Source: Aeromicrobium sp. Leaf350 (GTDB taxonomy: Bacteria; Actinomycetota; Actinomycetes; Propionibacteriales; Nocardioidaceae). Taken from it: a stretch of DNA of 64,000 nt. The position numbers and the translations under genes were made by a program. Where the stretch lies: assembly GCF_916858655.1 (NCBI RefSeq), contig NZ_CAKASL010000002.1, forward strand, positions 248,001 to 312,000, read 5' to 3'. Numbering within the stretch: position 1 is the first letter of the stretch; every line of letters starts with the position of its first letter. Below are positions 52,877 through 61,060 of the stretch, one piece after another. The notes under the pieces were generated by a model. The model was not told the DNA's origin. It saw nothing but the letters and a program-made list of their open reading frames with translations, and did not search any database.

Positions 52877-53848
52877 GTGACGGATTCAGATGATCACGGT
52901 CGGATGACCATCAGGTGGCGGACGATCGCTATCGGCAGCCTGTTGTTCAACTTGGCGGCCATCGCGGTTGTGAGCACGGTCGCAGTTACGAACAACGCGG
53001 GAGCACTAAACACAGTCGCATTGTCGTTGGCTGTGATTGCTTTCGTGTGCCAGTTGATCGTTTACACCGTCCAAACTTGGCAAGGTAGTGAGCAGCTTCG
53101 GCGCGCCGAGGACCTCTATTCGGCGACGGCGGGGCTCATCAGTGATGCACGTGTGCGCATCGAGGACACGCACACGATGGTGCAGTCGCAGCATCAGGAG
53201 ATGCTCCGACTCTCCCGTGAGAAGGACTCGATTGAGGCCCTGAAGAATCACGATGTTGATCCCGGAGAGCTGGAAGGCGGTGACTCCGAGTCCGACTTGC
53301 AGGAGCCGGCCCCAATCACCGCACCGCTTCCGGTCGCTGAATCGACTCCGTCGGTCTCGCTCGGTGCCCCGAAGCCCGACCTGGCCTCCGACGAGGCATT
53401 CCGCGTTACCCGCGTAAGGAGATTCCCGCCTGCGGCCTGGCCGAAGGGTGACGAAGATATGTCCTTGGCGCTCCGGAAGCTGGAAGAAGTGCCCGATGGG
53501 TCTTACTTCAACTTCTGTATCGCGGTTGTGGACTACGTCAGGTCAAGAATCGCCGGATCTGCTCCGGGCTTGAGCCATAACATGGCTGATCAACCCCTGA
53601 TTGACTCAGGTCTCCTTGAAGAGTTGCCATCCCAGTCTGCTGATGACTATGGCGCCCGCCAAGTTGTCCTCTCGGAGATTGGTCGCTCTGCTGGTTCCCT
53701 ACTGCTAGCCCCCTGGCCGCCTCCGGCTAGCTACGGGATCGAAGCGTCAGCGGTGGTGGCGTTGCGAACCAAGATCCCGGACAACCTGAAGCCGACCTTC
53801 TCAGCGATCAGCCGCGACCTCACACCTGGCAGACCTTCAGTGTCTTGA
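52877..53848 (+). CDS. Two-TM protein with coiled coil, unknown (element cargo)
   Basis: 323 residues from GTG at 52877. Transmembrane helices at about residues 15-37 (TIAIGSLLFNLAAIAVVSTV) and 45-68 (ALSLAVIAFVCQLIVYTVQT), a probable coiled coil (EQLRRAEDLYSATAGLISDA onward), an acidic linker and a C-terminal globular part ending in DLTPGRPSVS. No family recognised. The topology of two helices plus a cytoplasmic sensor-like tail recalls membrane-associated defence or exclusion proteins, but that is speculation. Confidence 0.6.
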   Translation: MTDSDDHGRMTIRWRTIAIGSLLFNLAAIAVVSTVAVTNNAGALNTVALSLAVIAFVCQLIVYTVQTWQGSEQLRRAEDLYSATAGLISDARVRIEDTHTMVQSQHQEMLRLSREKDSIEALKNHDVDPGELEGGDSESDLQEPAPITAPLPVAESTPSVSLGAPKPDLASDEAFRVTRVRRFPPAAWPKGDEDMSLALRKLEEVPDGSYFNFCIAVVDYVRSRIAGSAPGLSHNMADQPLIDSGLLEELPSQSADDYGARQVVLSEIGRSAGSLLLAPWPPPASYGIEASAVVALRTKIPDNLKPTFSAISRDLTPGRPSVS

Positions 53849-53873
53849 CTGCAACGATCGGTACGGTGGGTCG

Positions 53874-54248
53874 GTGAGCGACTTCAGATCCGACCGGATG
53901 CCTTCTGCCGAAGGCCGGGGCATAGCCCGGCAGGCGTGGGAGGCATACGAGCGTCAGGCTCACAAGATTCTCGATCCTGGCGTTCGTGTCTTGTTCGGAA
54001 GCTACGCGGCGAACAAGGTCGCGGACTTGATCGGATTCGCAGTCGTTTGGCAGCTCGAGGGTGGGTTCGAAGGTCTCGAGAAGCTGGGCATGAGTCGAGC
54101 CTCGATCTACCGCAAGATCGCGGCCTGCCGGAAGTATCTTAAGATGCACCCCGATGAGTTCGACTTTCCTGGCCTCACGATCGACTTCGCGGCGTACCGG
54201 GAGCATGTGGAGTCAACGAGAGCGAAAGCGACGCCCGACGACGACTGA
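53874..54248 (+). CDS. HTH-like DNA-binding protein, probable element regulator
   Basis: 124 residues from GTG at 53874. A helix-turn-helix-like segment, LEKLGMSRASIYRKIAACRK, lies around residues 70-90. It sits just upstream of rep, 48 bp before its start, so a role in controlling rep through the palindrome at 54286-54305 is plausible. Family not recognised. Confidence 0.6.
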   Translation: MSDFRSDRMPSAEGRGIARQAWEAYERQAHKILDPGVRVLFGSYAANKVADLIGFAVVWQLEGGFEGLEKLGMSRASIYRKIAACRKYLKMHPDEFDFPGLTIDFAAYREHVESTRAKATPDDD

Positions 54249-54285
54249 AGTCGCATAATGTAGACAAGGTGCGATCGGATCTCTA

Positions 54286-54305
54286 GAGTCTCACATATGA
54301 GACTC
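54286..54305. promoter_or_regulatory. Palindrome spanning the rep start codon
   Basis: Perfect 8-bp arms GAGTCTCA / TGAGACTC around CATA. The rep ATG (54297-54299) lies in the centre, and there is no clear ribosome site upstream. It could be an operator for the preceding HTH-like protein, a translational hairpin, or the Rep nick site. Confidence 0.6.
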
Positions 54306-55349
54306 GATGCGTTCGTGGAGTTGGCGTCTGGAGTGGACGCCTTCTACCTCACGGGTGCGTGCGTTCTGCCGATCCCGTTCCTCGAGGACCTCGCGGCTGC
54401 TCGGGCTGACGCGGGCGAGTCGGGGCAAGCAACAGACATTCATCTTGGCGACGCGAGGTTCGCCGTAAGCGGGCGCGGTATTCAGAAGTACGCGTTCGCA
54501 CTTGAGCACAGCAACGGCATTCTTGCCTGCACCCCCAGTCAGTCGCTGCCGCCCGTCTACGTTCAGCCTCGCGCTAGCTTCATCCATGCCGTGGGGATAG
54601 AGGCGGCCACGGCATGGTTCACGGAGTTGGTTGAAGGTATCGCCGGTACCGTCCGTTGGAACGTCAGCCGAGTCGATCTGTTCATGGACTCGCAGGGCTG
54701 GGATCTGGACGCCGAGGATCGGGACCAGTTTGTGTGCCGGGCACGCGACCGCCAGGTGTACGAGCGCGACGCTGAGATGACCGGCCTCGCGTTCGGATCG
54801 GGCAAGTCGGTGATGGCTCGCATCTACGACAAGACCGAGGAGTCCCGAAAAAAGGGCACAGATTGGTGGCCAACGGTTTGGGGCGAGTCGTTCGTGCCAA
54901 CTGAACGGGTCTTGCGAGTCGAGTTTCAGGTACGGCGTCAGGTCATCAGGCAAGTCGGTCTGAGCGCTCCCGATGATGTACTGCGGGAGCTGCCGAGACT
55001 CTGGGCGTACTTGACCGACGAGTGGCTCACTTTTCGCTCGGTCTCGTCGGACGCCACCAGGTCGAGATGGCCTCTGTCGCCGGAGTGGACGCACATTCAA
55101 CAGGCCGAGCTTCGTGGATCGGCAATCGGGCTCGAGCGCGTGTACGAGCAGGCCCGCGCAGGATCGATCCGGCAGCTGCTTCCCGCTCTGCAGGGCTACC
55201 TGACCTCGGCCGGGGCGCTTCTCGGAGCCGGCTCGCTCGAGGACACGATGTCCAGGGTCCGTAGGCTCCTGGCGCTGGAGGAAGATCGCACCGGCATCGC
55301 GTTCGGGGATCGTCTTTCTCGCAAGGCGCTTGAGTTGGGGCTGGCGTGA
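54297..55349 (+). CDS. Rolling-circle replication initiator (Rep_trans family)
   Basis: 350 residues. Motifs of the replication initiation factor family: WNVSRVDLFMDSQGWDL (metal-binding strand), GLAFGSGKSVMARIYDKTEE and VLRVEFQVRRQVIRQ. Such proteins nick a double-strand origin and start rolling-circle replication; in integrative elements they multiply the excised circle. Start at ATG 54297 within a palindrome. Its stop overlaps the excisionase start, giving an ordered rep-xis-int unit. Confidence 0.82.
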   Translation: MRLDAFVELASGVDAFYLTGACVLPIPFLEDLAAARADAGESGQATDIHLGDARFAVSGRGIQKYAFALEHSNGILACTPSQSLPPVYVQPRASFIHAVGIEAATAWFTELVEGIAGTVRWNVSRVDLFMDSQGWDLDAEDRDQFVCRARDRQVYERDAEMTGLAFGSGKSVMARIYDKTEESRKKGTDWWPTVWGESFVPTERVLRVEFQVRRQVIRQVGLSAPDDVLRELPRLWAYLTDEWLTFRSVSSDATRSRWPLSPEWTHIQQAELRGSAIGLERVYEQARAGSIRQLLPALQGYLTSAGALLGAGSLEDTMSRVRRLLALEEDRTGIAFGDRLSRKALELGLA

Positions 55350-55552
55350 TGAGCAGCCCTTCGCTGCCCGACCGGCTCTGGACTCTTGAGGAGACGGCGA
55401 CGTTCCTCTCCATACCTGTGTCGACGCTCTACAAGCTCAACCACAAGCGAACCGTTCCGGCGTTCTTCCGCGTGGGTAGGCGCTGCCGGTACGACCCGCG
55501 AGACGTGGCTGCATGGCTTCGGCGGCACACGTTCCTTCCGGACATGGCGTAG
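55349..55552 (+). CDS. xis: Excisionase (MerR-type HTH_17)
   Basis: 67 residues from ATG at 55349 (TGATG overlap with rep; a GTG at 55346 is also possible). LWTLEETATFLSIPVSTLYK is the HTH, followed by the wing VGRRCRYDPRDVAAWLRRHT. The small winged HTH next to integrase is the standard excisionase/recombination directionality factor of actinobacterial elements. Confidence 0.85.
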   Translation: MSSPSLPDRLWTLEETATFLSIPVSTLYKLNHKRTVPAFFRVGRRCRYDPRDVAAWLRRHTFLPDMA

Positions 55553-55561
55553 GGGGGAGCG

Positions 55562-56794
55562 GTGGCATCGATCTCTGACCGTTGGCACATCACGGACCGG
55601 GCAACCGGTCGGAAGACTCGGTCCGCTCGGTACGGAACTGGGAAGCGCTGGCAAGTCCGGTACCGGGATCCTGCCGGCCAATCGCGGAATCGCTCGTTCG
55701 ATCGCAAGTCCGATGCGGAACGATTCCAGGTCGAACTCGCCGGTCGCCTGCTTCAAGGCTCGTATGTGGATCGCAATCGAGGCCGCATCCCGTTCGGTGA
55801 GTATGCGTCGGCATGGCTTCGGAGACAGCTTTTCAGTGAGACCTCACGCGCCGCTGTGGAGATGCGTTTTCGAGTGCATGTGCTCCCGACGTGGGCGGAC
55901 GTTCCGCTCGTGAACATCCGCCCGGTCGACGTTCAGGATTGGCTCATCACGCTCAGCCGCACGCTCTCGCCCGGCTATGTCCGGTTGATCTTCGTCAACT
56001 TCGGAGCCGCTCTTGCGGCTGCCGTGGAAGAAGGACTTCTCGATTCGAATCCGGTGCGATCGCGGCTGGTGAAGCTCCCAAAGTCCCAGCCTCGGCAAGT
56101 TCAGCCGTGGGAAGCCGCGCGCGTCGAGGCGGTTCTCGATCAGCTTCCGGCCGAAGTCCGCGCGCTTGGTGTCGTTGCTGCCACGTGTGGACTTCGCCAG
56201 GGGGAGTGTTTCGGGCTGAGGCGGCAGGACGTCGACTTTGACCGTGCCGAGATTCGAGTACATCAACAGATCACGCTCCAAGCGGGACTGCCTCTCCCGG
56301 CGCTGCCGAAGTACCAAAGGACGCGGATCGTCCCAGCGACGACGTGGGTTCTCGAGGAGCTCGCCGCTCATCTGGATCGACAGGAGCCGCTCGAGGGAGC
56401 CCTCTCAACCGGGCCGTCCCTCGGTGGTCTGCTGTTCTACAGCCGGCATCGGAAACCGCTGAACAAGAACTACTTCAACACCCACGTGTGGCGTCCAGCC
56501 CTGGATGCTGCCGGCGTCCCGAGGGGCCGAGCTAACGGAATGCACGCACTCCGGCACACCTGCGCATCGATGTGGCTCGAAGGGGGAGTGAGCATCAAAG
56601 CTGTCTCCGAGTACCTCGGCCACGCGGATCCGGGGTTTACGCTTCGGGTCTACACCCATGTCATGCCCTCGTCCGGTGACCGGGCGCGCATGGCGATGGA
56701 AGCGGCATTCGGCCAGGGCCGGAGGCCCGCCGAAGCCGCTCCCATCGCTGGCGCACCGTCGGCGCACGAGACCACGGCAAGTGGTGGTCGATGA
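55562..56794 (+). CDS. int: Tyrosine site-specific integrase
   Basis: 410 residues from GTG at 55562 after ggggggagc. N-terminal arm-binding part (RYGTGKRWQVRYRDPAGQSR), SAM-like core-binding domain, then the catalytic domain with Arg in ATCGLRQGECFGLRRQDVD, HALRHTCASMWLEGG (HxxR), LGHADPGFTLRVYTHVM (His and the Tyr nucleophile). It catalyses integration at the 20-bp core in glnA. The 3' coding end contains the right copy of the 27-bp repeat. Ends 83 bp before the attachment core. Confidence 0.93.
   Translation: MASISDRWHITDRATGRKTRSARYGTGKRWQVRYRDPAGQSRNRSFDRKSDAERFQVELAGRLLQGSYVDRNRGRIPFGEYASAWLRRQLFSETSRAAVEMRFRVHVLPTWADVPLVNIRPVDVQDWLITLSRTLSPGYVRLIFVNFGAALAAAVEEGLLDSNPVRSRLVKLPKSQPRQVQPWEAARVEAVLDQLPAEVRALGVVAATCGLRQGECFGLRRQDVDFDRAEIRVHQQITLQAGLPLPALPKYQRTRIVPATTWVLEELAAHLDRQEPLEGALSTGPSLGGLLFYSRHRKPLNKNYFNTHVWRPALDAAGVPRGRANGMHALRHTCASMWLEGGVSIKAVSEYLGHADPGFTLRVYTHVMPSSGDRARMAMEAAFGQGRRPAEAAPIAGAPSAHETTASGGR
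56745..56771. repeat. 27-bp direct repeat, right copy (candidate integrase arm site)
   Basis: Same orientation and sequence as 52259-52285. It is embedded in the last codons of int and ends 106 bp inside the right attachment copy. Confidence 0.6.
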
Positions 56795-56834
56795 TGGAAA
56801 ACGATGGACAGCCCAAATGTCTGCCATTGCAGCA

Positions 56835-56869
56835 AGAAGCCCCACCACAGCGTATGTGGCAGGGCTTCT
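56835..56869. terminator. Terminator between int and glnA
   Basis: Stem AGAAGCCC (56835-56842) / GGGCTTCT (56862-56869), with an inner CCACA/TGTGG pairing. It lies between the convergent int and glnA genes and is inside the element, so it supplies a replacement terminator for glnA after insertion. Confidence 0.75.
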
Positions 56870-56877
56870 CGCTACTG

Positions 56878-56897
56878 ACGACTCAGATGTCGTAGTA
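56878..56897. repeat. Attachment site, right copy (inside glnA 3' end)
   Basis: acgactcagatgtcgtagta, the reverse complement of the last four glnA codons and stop (Tyr-Tyr-Asp-Ile-stop) plus five bases downstream. Integration leaves the GlnA C-terminus unchanged. Confidence 0.88.
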
Positions 56898-58304
56898 CAG
56901 CTCGAACTCGTGCGGGTGCGGCCGCAGCTGCACGGGGAGGATCTCCTCGGTGCGCTTGTAGTCGATCCACGTCTCGATCAGGTCGGGGGTGAAGACACCG
57001 CCAGCCGTCAGGAACTCGTGGTCCTGCTCGAGGTTGTCGAGCACCGCGTTGAGCGAGGTCGGGACCATGTCGATGGCCTCGTACTCCTCGGCGGGGAGCT
57101 CGTAGATGTTCTTGTCGATCGGGGCGGCGGGCTCGATCTTGTTCTTGATGCCGTCCAGACCGGCGAGCAGCAGCGCCGAGAACGCCAGGTACGGGTTGCT
57201 CGACGGGTCGGGGCAGCGGAACTCGATGCGCTTGGCCTTCGGGTTCGAGCCGGTGATCGGGATGCGCACACAGGCCGAACGGTTGCGGGCCGAGTACACG
57301 AGCGCGATCGGGGCCTCGAAGCCCGGCACCAGACGGTGGTACGAGTTGACCGAGGGGTTCGTGAACGCCAGCAGGCTCGGGGCGTGCTTCAGGATGCCGC
57401 CGATGTAGTAGCGCGCCAGGTCCGAGAGTCCGCCGTAGCCGGCCTCGTCGTAGAACAGCGGCTCGCCGTTGTTCCAGATCGACTGGTGCACGTGCATGCC
57501 CGAGCCGTTGTCGCCGAAGAGCGGCTTCGGCATGAAGGTGACCGTCTTGTCGTTCGCCCACGCGGTGTTGCGCACGAGGTACTTGAACTTCATGACGTCG
57601 TCGGCCGCCTTGAGCAGCGTGTCGAACTTGTAGTTGATCTCCGCCTGGCCGGCCGTGCCGACCTCGTGGTGACCACGCTCGAGCACGAGGCCCGCGTTCG
57701 AGAGGTTGGTCATCATGTCGTTGCGCAGGTCGGCCGTCTGGTCGGTCGGCGCGACGGGGAAGTAGCCGCCCTTGTAGCGGACCTTGTAGCCACGGTTGTC
57801 GTCGATCTCGTTGCCGGTCGACCAGGCAGCCTCGGCCGACTGGATCTCGTAGAACGACTTGTTCGCGCTGGTGCCGTAGCTGACGCGGTCGAAGATGTAG
57901 AACTCGGCCTCAGGGGCGAAGAACGCCGTGTCGCCGATGCCGGTGGTGGCCAGGTAGGCCTCCGCCTTGCGGGCCACGTTGCGGGGATCGCGCGAGTAGG
58001 CCTCGCCCGTGATCGGGTCGTGGACGAAGAACTCCATCGCCAGCGTCTTGCGGCGCTTGAAGGGATCGAGGTACGCCGTGCCGAAGTCCGGGAACAGCAC
58101 CATGTCGGACTGGTCGATGCTCTGGAAGCCACGGATCGACGAGCCGTCGAAGGCCACGCCGTTCTCTGCGGCGTCGGCGTCGAACGTCCACGCCGGCAGG
58201 GTGACCTGCTGCTGGATGCCGGGAAGATCGGTGAAGCGGACGTCGAGGTACTCGACACCCTCGTCCTTGACGAACTTGAAGAACTCGTCGGCATTGCCGA
58301 ACAT
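56883..58304 (-). CDS. glnA: Glutamine synthetase type I
   Basis: 473 residues from ATG at 58304 after GAGGAGG. Beta-grasp N-terminus ([20 protein letters not shown]), metal and substrate sites ([46 protein letters not shown]), [10 protein letters not shown], and the adenylylation Tyr in [10 protein letters not shown], marking the GSI-beta type regulated by GlnE. It makes glutamine from glutamate, ammonia and ATP. The C-terminal DI and stop lie in the attachment core of the integrated element. A GlnR operator lies about 100 bp upstream of the start. Confidence 0.97.
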   Translation of the reverse strand: MFGNADEFFKFVKDEGVEYLDVRFTDLPGIQQQVTLPAWTFDADAAENGVAFDGSSIRGFQSIDQSDMVLFPDFGTAYLDPFKRRKTLAMEFFVHDPITGEAYSRDPRNVARKAEAYLATTGIGDTAFFAPEAEFYIFDRVSYGTSANKSFYEIQSAEAAWSTGNEIDDNRGYKVRYKGGYFPVAPTDQTADLRNDMMTNLSNAGLVLERGHHEVGTAGQAEINYKFDTLLKAADDVMKFKYLVRNTAWANDKTVTFMPKPLFGDNGSGMHVHQSIWNNGEPLFYDEAGYGGLSDLARYYIGGILKHAPSLLAFTNPSVNSYHRLVPGFEAPIALVYSARNRSACVRIPITGSNPKAKRIEFRCPDPSSNPYLAFSALLLAGLDGIKNKIEPAAPIDKNIYELPAEEYEAIDMVPTSLNAVLDNLEQDHEFLTAGGVFTPDLIETWIDYKRTEEILPVQLRPHPHEFELYYDI

Positions 58305-58398
58305 TGGGCCTCCTCGGCCGCTCCCGCGGCTCAGGTAGTCGGGTTTCACGTGCCAGGAGCGCGGAGCCCCTGCCTGATGACGAATGTAGGCAGAAGCA

Positions 58399-58436
58399 GT
58401 TTCCCGACCGTCAACGATTTGTTTCGGCCAAGTTAC
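58399..58436 (-). promoter_or_regulatory. GlnR operator (two a/b box pairs) upstream of glnA
   Basis: On the minus strand the sequence reads GTAAC-N6-GAAAC-N6-TTGAC-N6-GAAAC. It matches the published actinobacterial GlnR consensus (gTnAC-n6-GaAAC-n6-gTnAC-n6-GaAAC) in all four half-sites except the first base of the third. It spans 95-132 bp upstream of the glnA start. Nitrogen-limitation activation of glnA by GlnR is therefore expected. Confidence 0.85.
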
Positions 58437-58491
58437 ATGTGACCGTCCGGCCCCGCCCGACCGGCTGCGCGCGCCTCGCTAGGCTTCCGAC

Positions 58492-58866
58492 GTGGACGAC
58501 AGAGAAGCCTCCCTCGGCCGGCGACTGCTGGCGCTGCTGATCGACTGGATCGTCGCCGCCCTCGCCGCGTCCCTGTTCACCGGGGTCAGCTACCCCCCGG
58601 CCGACATCGCCGAGAACGTCATCATCACGGCGTTCTTCTTCGGACAGATCACGATCCTGACCGGACTGCTGGGCTTCTCGATCGGCAAGCGGCTCGTCGG
58701 GCTGCGCATCGAGAACCGCGACGGACGCCCCATCGGCCTCCCGCGCGCGGCGCTCCGCACGGCGCTGCTGTGCCTCGTGCTGCCGGCCATTCTCATGACC
58801 AACGAGAAGCGCGGGCTGCACGACCTCGCCGCGGGATCGCGGGTCGTGCGGGTGCCGAAGGGCTGA
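58492..58866 (+). CDS. RDD family membrane protein
   Basis: 124 residues from GTG at 58492. It starts VDDREASLGRRLLALLIDWI, which holds the RDD-type R and D; then hydrophobic segments ending with GLLGFSIGKRLVGLRIENRD, GLPRAALRTALLCLVLP and the terminal KRGLHDLAAGSRVV. Three membrane helices are predicted. The family is commonly found next to glnA in actinobacteria; its function is not established, though cation/proton exchange has been reported for some RDD proteins. Confidence 0.87.
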   Translation: MDDREASLGRRLLALLIDWIVAALAASLFTGVSYPPADIAENVIITAFFFGQITILTGLLGFSIGKRLVGLRIENRDGRPIGLPRAALRTALLCLVLPAILMTNEKRGLHDLAAGSRVVRVPKG

Positions 58867-58883
58867 GCCAGCCCCCGTCCAGG

Positions 58884-59243
58884 TCAGCCCTCGTCCAGCG
58901 GGTTCCGCTCGACGGCGACCGAGCGTCCCTGCTCGTCGAAGCAGAAGCGGGCCGTGCCTCGGTACTGCTCGTCGTCGTCCTTGCTCAGGTCCAGCGTCCG
59001 CGCGTATCGGCACTGGTTCACGTCCCTGGCGGCGAGACCGCCCTCGTCCACGAACGTGCTCTCCAGGTCCTCGGACACGATGGCACCCGCGTCCTCGACG
59101 TCCTTGATGGTGAGGTCGTCCTGCGAGATGAGGTCCACGTAGCTCTGTGAGGTCATCTCGCCGGGCTCGAGCTCGGACGCGGTGCCACCACAGGCGGCGA
59201 GGGCGACGATGACGGCGGCGAGCACCATCACCCGACGGATCAC
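58884..59243 (-). CDS. Small lipoprotein, unknown
   Basis: 119 residues. Signal peptide MIRRVMVLAAVIVALAACGG with lipobox LAAC. The mature part is acidic with two Cys (NQCRYARTLDLSKDDDEQYR and ARFCFDEQGRSVAVERN) that could form a disulfide. No family recognised. It lies 2 bp downstream of the DUF4191-type gene on the same strand. Confidence 0.75.
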   Translation of the reverse strand: MIRRVMVLAAVIVALAACGGTASELEPGEMTSQSYVDLISQDDLTIKDVEDAGAIVSEDLESTFVDEGGLAARDVNQCRYARTLDLSKDDDEQYRGTARFCFDEQGRSVAVERNPLDEG

Positions 59244-59245
59244 GG

Positions 59246-59953
59246 TCAGCCGCGCATCATCTTGCGCGCCGCCTTCATCGAGGTCGGCACGGGGCCACGC
59301 GGCATGGGCGCGGCGGGGCGCATCGCGTCGAGCGCCTTGAGCTTGTTGATGATCGAGGTCTGCTCGGCGGGCTTGAGGTTCTTCTTCATCTTCTGCAGAT
59401 GACGGTTCAGCTTGGGGAGCGGGATCTGCCCCTCCTCGCGACCGACGACGACCTCGAGCACGGGCACCTCGTCGCCGAGGATGCGCTGGTGCTTGCGACG
59501 CTCGGAGGCCAGCAGCGACTTCACGCGGTTGGAGTTGCCCTCACCCACGAGCACGACGCCGGGCTTGCCGATGACGCGGTGCACGATGTCCTGGTTCTTC
59601 GTGAACGCGACGACCGGCTTGACGTTCCAGCCGCGACGCAGCATCTGCAGCGCGCTGGCGGCGGCGCCCGGCTGTCCCTCGACCTGCGCGTACGCGGCCC
59701 GCTCTGCGCGACGGCCGAAGACGATCAGGGCGGCGAGCGTGCCCGACAGGAGGCCGAACACGACGGCCAGGACGATGCTCAGCACGCCGTTGCTGATGAA
59801 CAGGATGCTCGCGGTCGCCATCAGGCCACCGACGACGAGGAACCACAGCAGCAGGATCAGCCCGATGTTGGGGTCGGAGGCCTTGGTGATGCGGTAGGCC
59901 TGACGCATCTGGGCGATACGACCAGTGGCCGGGGCGGGATTACCTGCAGACAT
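59246..59953 (-). CDS. DUF4191-type membrane protein
   Basis: 235 residues: two transmembrane helices (IGLILLLWFLVVGGLMATAS and LSIVLAVVFGLLSGTLAALI), then a cytoplasmic domain (RRGWNVKPVVAFTKNQDIVH, GKPGVVLVGEGNSNRVKSLL) and a basic tail. A conserved actinobacterial gene next to lipA; function unknown. First of a two-gene minus-strand unit with the lipoprotein. Confidence 0.87.
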   Translation of the reverse strand: MSAGNPAPATGRIAQMRQAYRITKASDPNIGLILLLWFLVVGGLMATASILFISNGVLSIVLAVVFGLLSGTLAALIVFGRRAERAAYAQVEGQPGAAASALQMLRRGWNVKPVVAFTKNQDIVHRVIGKPGVVLVGEGNSNRVKSLLASERRKHQRILGDEVPVLEVVVGREEGQIPLPKLNRHLQKMKKNLKPAEQTSIINKLKALDAMRPAAPMPRGPVPTSMKAARKMMRG

Positions 59954-60061
59954 GAGGTCAGTCTAGGTGGTGGCCCAGACAGCGCTCAGTGCGGCCGCAG
60001 ATGGAGGTTTCGAGGCTCGCGCCGCGGGCGGCACTCGCACCTCAACCACCGGGGGTGGCGG

Positions 60062-60997
60062 TCAGGCGCGGGCGGCCTCGCGGGCCTCGATGGCCTGCTG
60101 GTAGAGGCGGCCGGCGCGGTACGACGAGCGGACCAGGGGGCCGGACATGACGCCGGCGAAGCCGATGTCGGTGGCCTCCTGCGAGAGCTCGACGAACTCC
60201 TCGGGCTTGACCCACCGCTCGACGGGGTGGTGGCGCTTGGAGGGGCGCAGGTACTGGGTGATGGTGATGAGGTCGCAGCCGGCGTCGTGGAGGTCCTGGA
60301 GGGCCTCGGAGACCTCTTCGCGGGTCTCGCCCATGCCGAGGATCAGGTTGCTCTTGGTGACCAGGCCGAAGTCGCGGGCCTGGGTGATGACGTCGAGCGA
60401 GCGCTCGTAGCGGAACGCCGGGCGGATGCGTTTGAAGATGCGCGGCACCGTCTCGAGGTTGTGGGCCAGGACCTCGGGGCGCGACTCGAAGACCTCGGTG
60501 AGCAGCTCGGGGATGCCGTTGAAGTCGGGGATCAGGTTCTCAACACCGGTCTCAGGGTTGAGCTCGTGGATCTTGCGGACCGTCTCGGCGTACAGCCACG
60601 CGCCACCGTCGGGCAGGTCGTCGCGGGCGACGCCGGTGATGGTCGAGTACCGCAGCTGCATCTTCTGCACGCTCTCGGCCACACGGCGCGGCTCGTCACG
60701 ATCCAGGGCCGAGGGCTTGCCGGTGTCGATCTGGCAGAAGTCGCACCGGCGCGTGCACTGCTCGCCGCCGATGAGGAACGTGGCCTCGCGGTCTTCCCAG
60801 CACTCGTAGATGTTGGGGCAACCGGCTTCCTGACAGACCGTGTGAAGACCTTCGCCCTTCACCAGCCCCATGAGCTCGGAGTACTCAGGACCCATCTTGG
60901 CGCGGGTCTTGATCCACTCGGGCTTCTTCTCGATCGGGGTCTCCGCGTTGCGGACCTCGAGTCGCAGCATCTTGCGTCCGTCAGGTGCGATGGTCAC
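60062..60997 (-). CDS. lipA: Lipoyl synthase
   Basis: 311 residues from GTG at 60997. Auxiliary cluster cysteines in [20 protein letters not shown], radical-SAM CxxxCxxC in [15 protein letters not shown], and the C-terminal RSSY motif [12 protein letters not shown]. It inserts two sulfurs into octanoyl groups of E2 and GcvH proteins. An upstream-extended frame to 61210 adds no family sequence. lipB is not in the window. Confidence 0.95.
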   Translation of the reverse strand: MTIAPDGRKMLRLEVRNAETPIEKKPEWIKTRAKMGPEYSELMGLVKGEGLHTVCQEAGCPNIYECWEDREATFLIGGEQCTRRCDFCQIDTGKPSALDRDEPRRVAESVQKMQLRYSTITGVARDDLPDGGAWLYAETVRKIHELNPETGVENLIPDFNGIPELLTEVFESRPEVLAHNLETVPRIFKRIRPAFRYERSLDVITQARDFGLVTKSNLILGMGETREEVSEALQDLHDAGCDLITITQYLRPSKRHHPVERWVKPEEFVELSQEATDIGFAGVMSGPLVRSSYRAGRLYQQAIEAREAARA

Positions 60998-61060
60998 GCG
61001 CTCAACTGTACGCCTGCACTCCAGCCGCGGGACGTCGGCCGGAACCCGTAGTCTCGGATC

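Larger units (their letters stand above)
52182..56897. mobile_element. Integrative element inserted in the 3' end of glnA (about 4.7 kb)
   Basis: Bounded by a perfect 20-bp direct repeat. Between the repeats are, in order, a Cys-rich small protein, a two-TM protein, an HTH-like protein, a rolling-circle Rep, a MerR-type excisionase and a tyrosine integrase, all on the plus strand. Coding sequence is visibly less GC-rich than the host genes. One unit (one repeat plus interior) is 4,696 bp. The set Rep-Xis-Int is the core of actinomycete integrative and conjugative elements (AICEs), but there is no FtsK/TraB-like transfer gene, so it should depend on a helper or be a satellite. Confidence 0.88.

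Noticed and set aside
53920-54142. Alternative small plus-strand frame inside the HTH-like gene (53936-54142)
   Set aside because: Overlaps the longer frame that has a GTG start and an HTH-like segment; its own translation has no motif.
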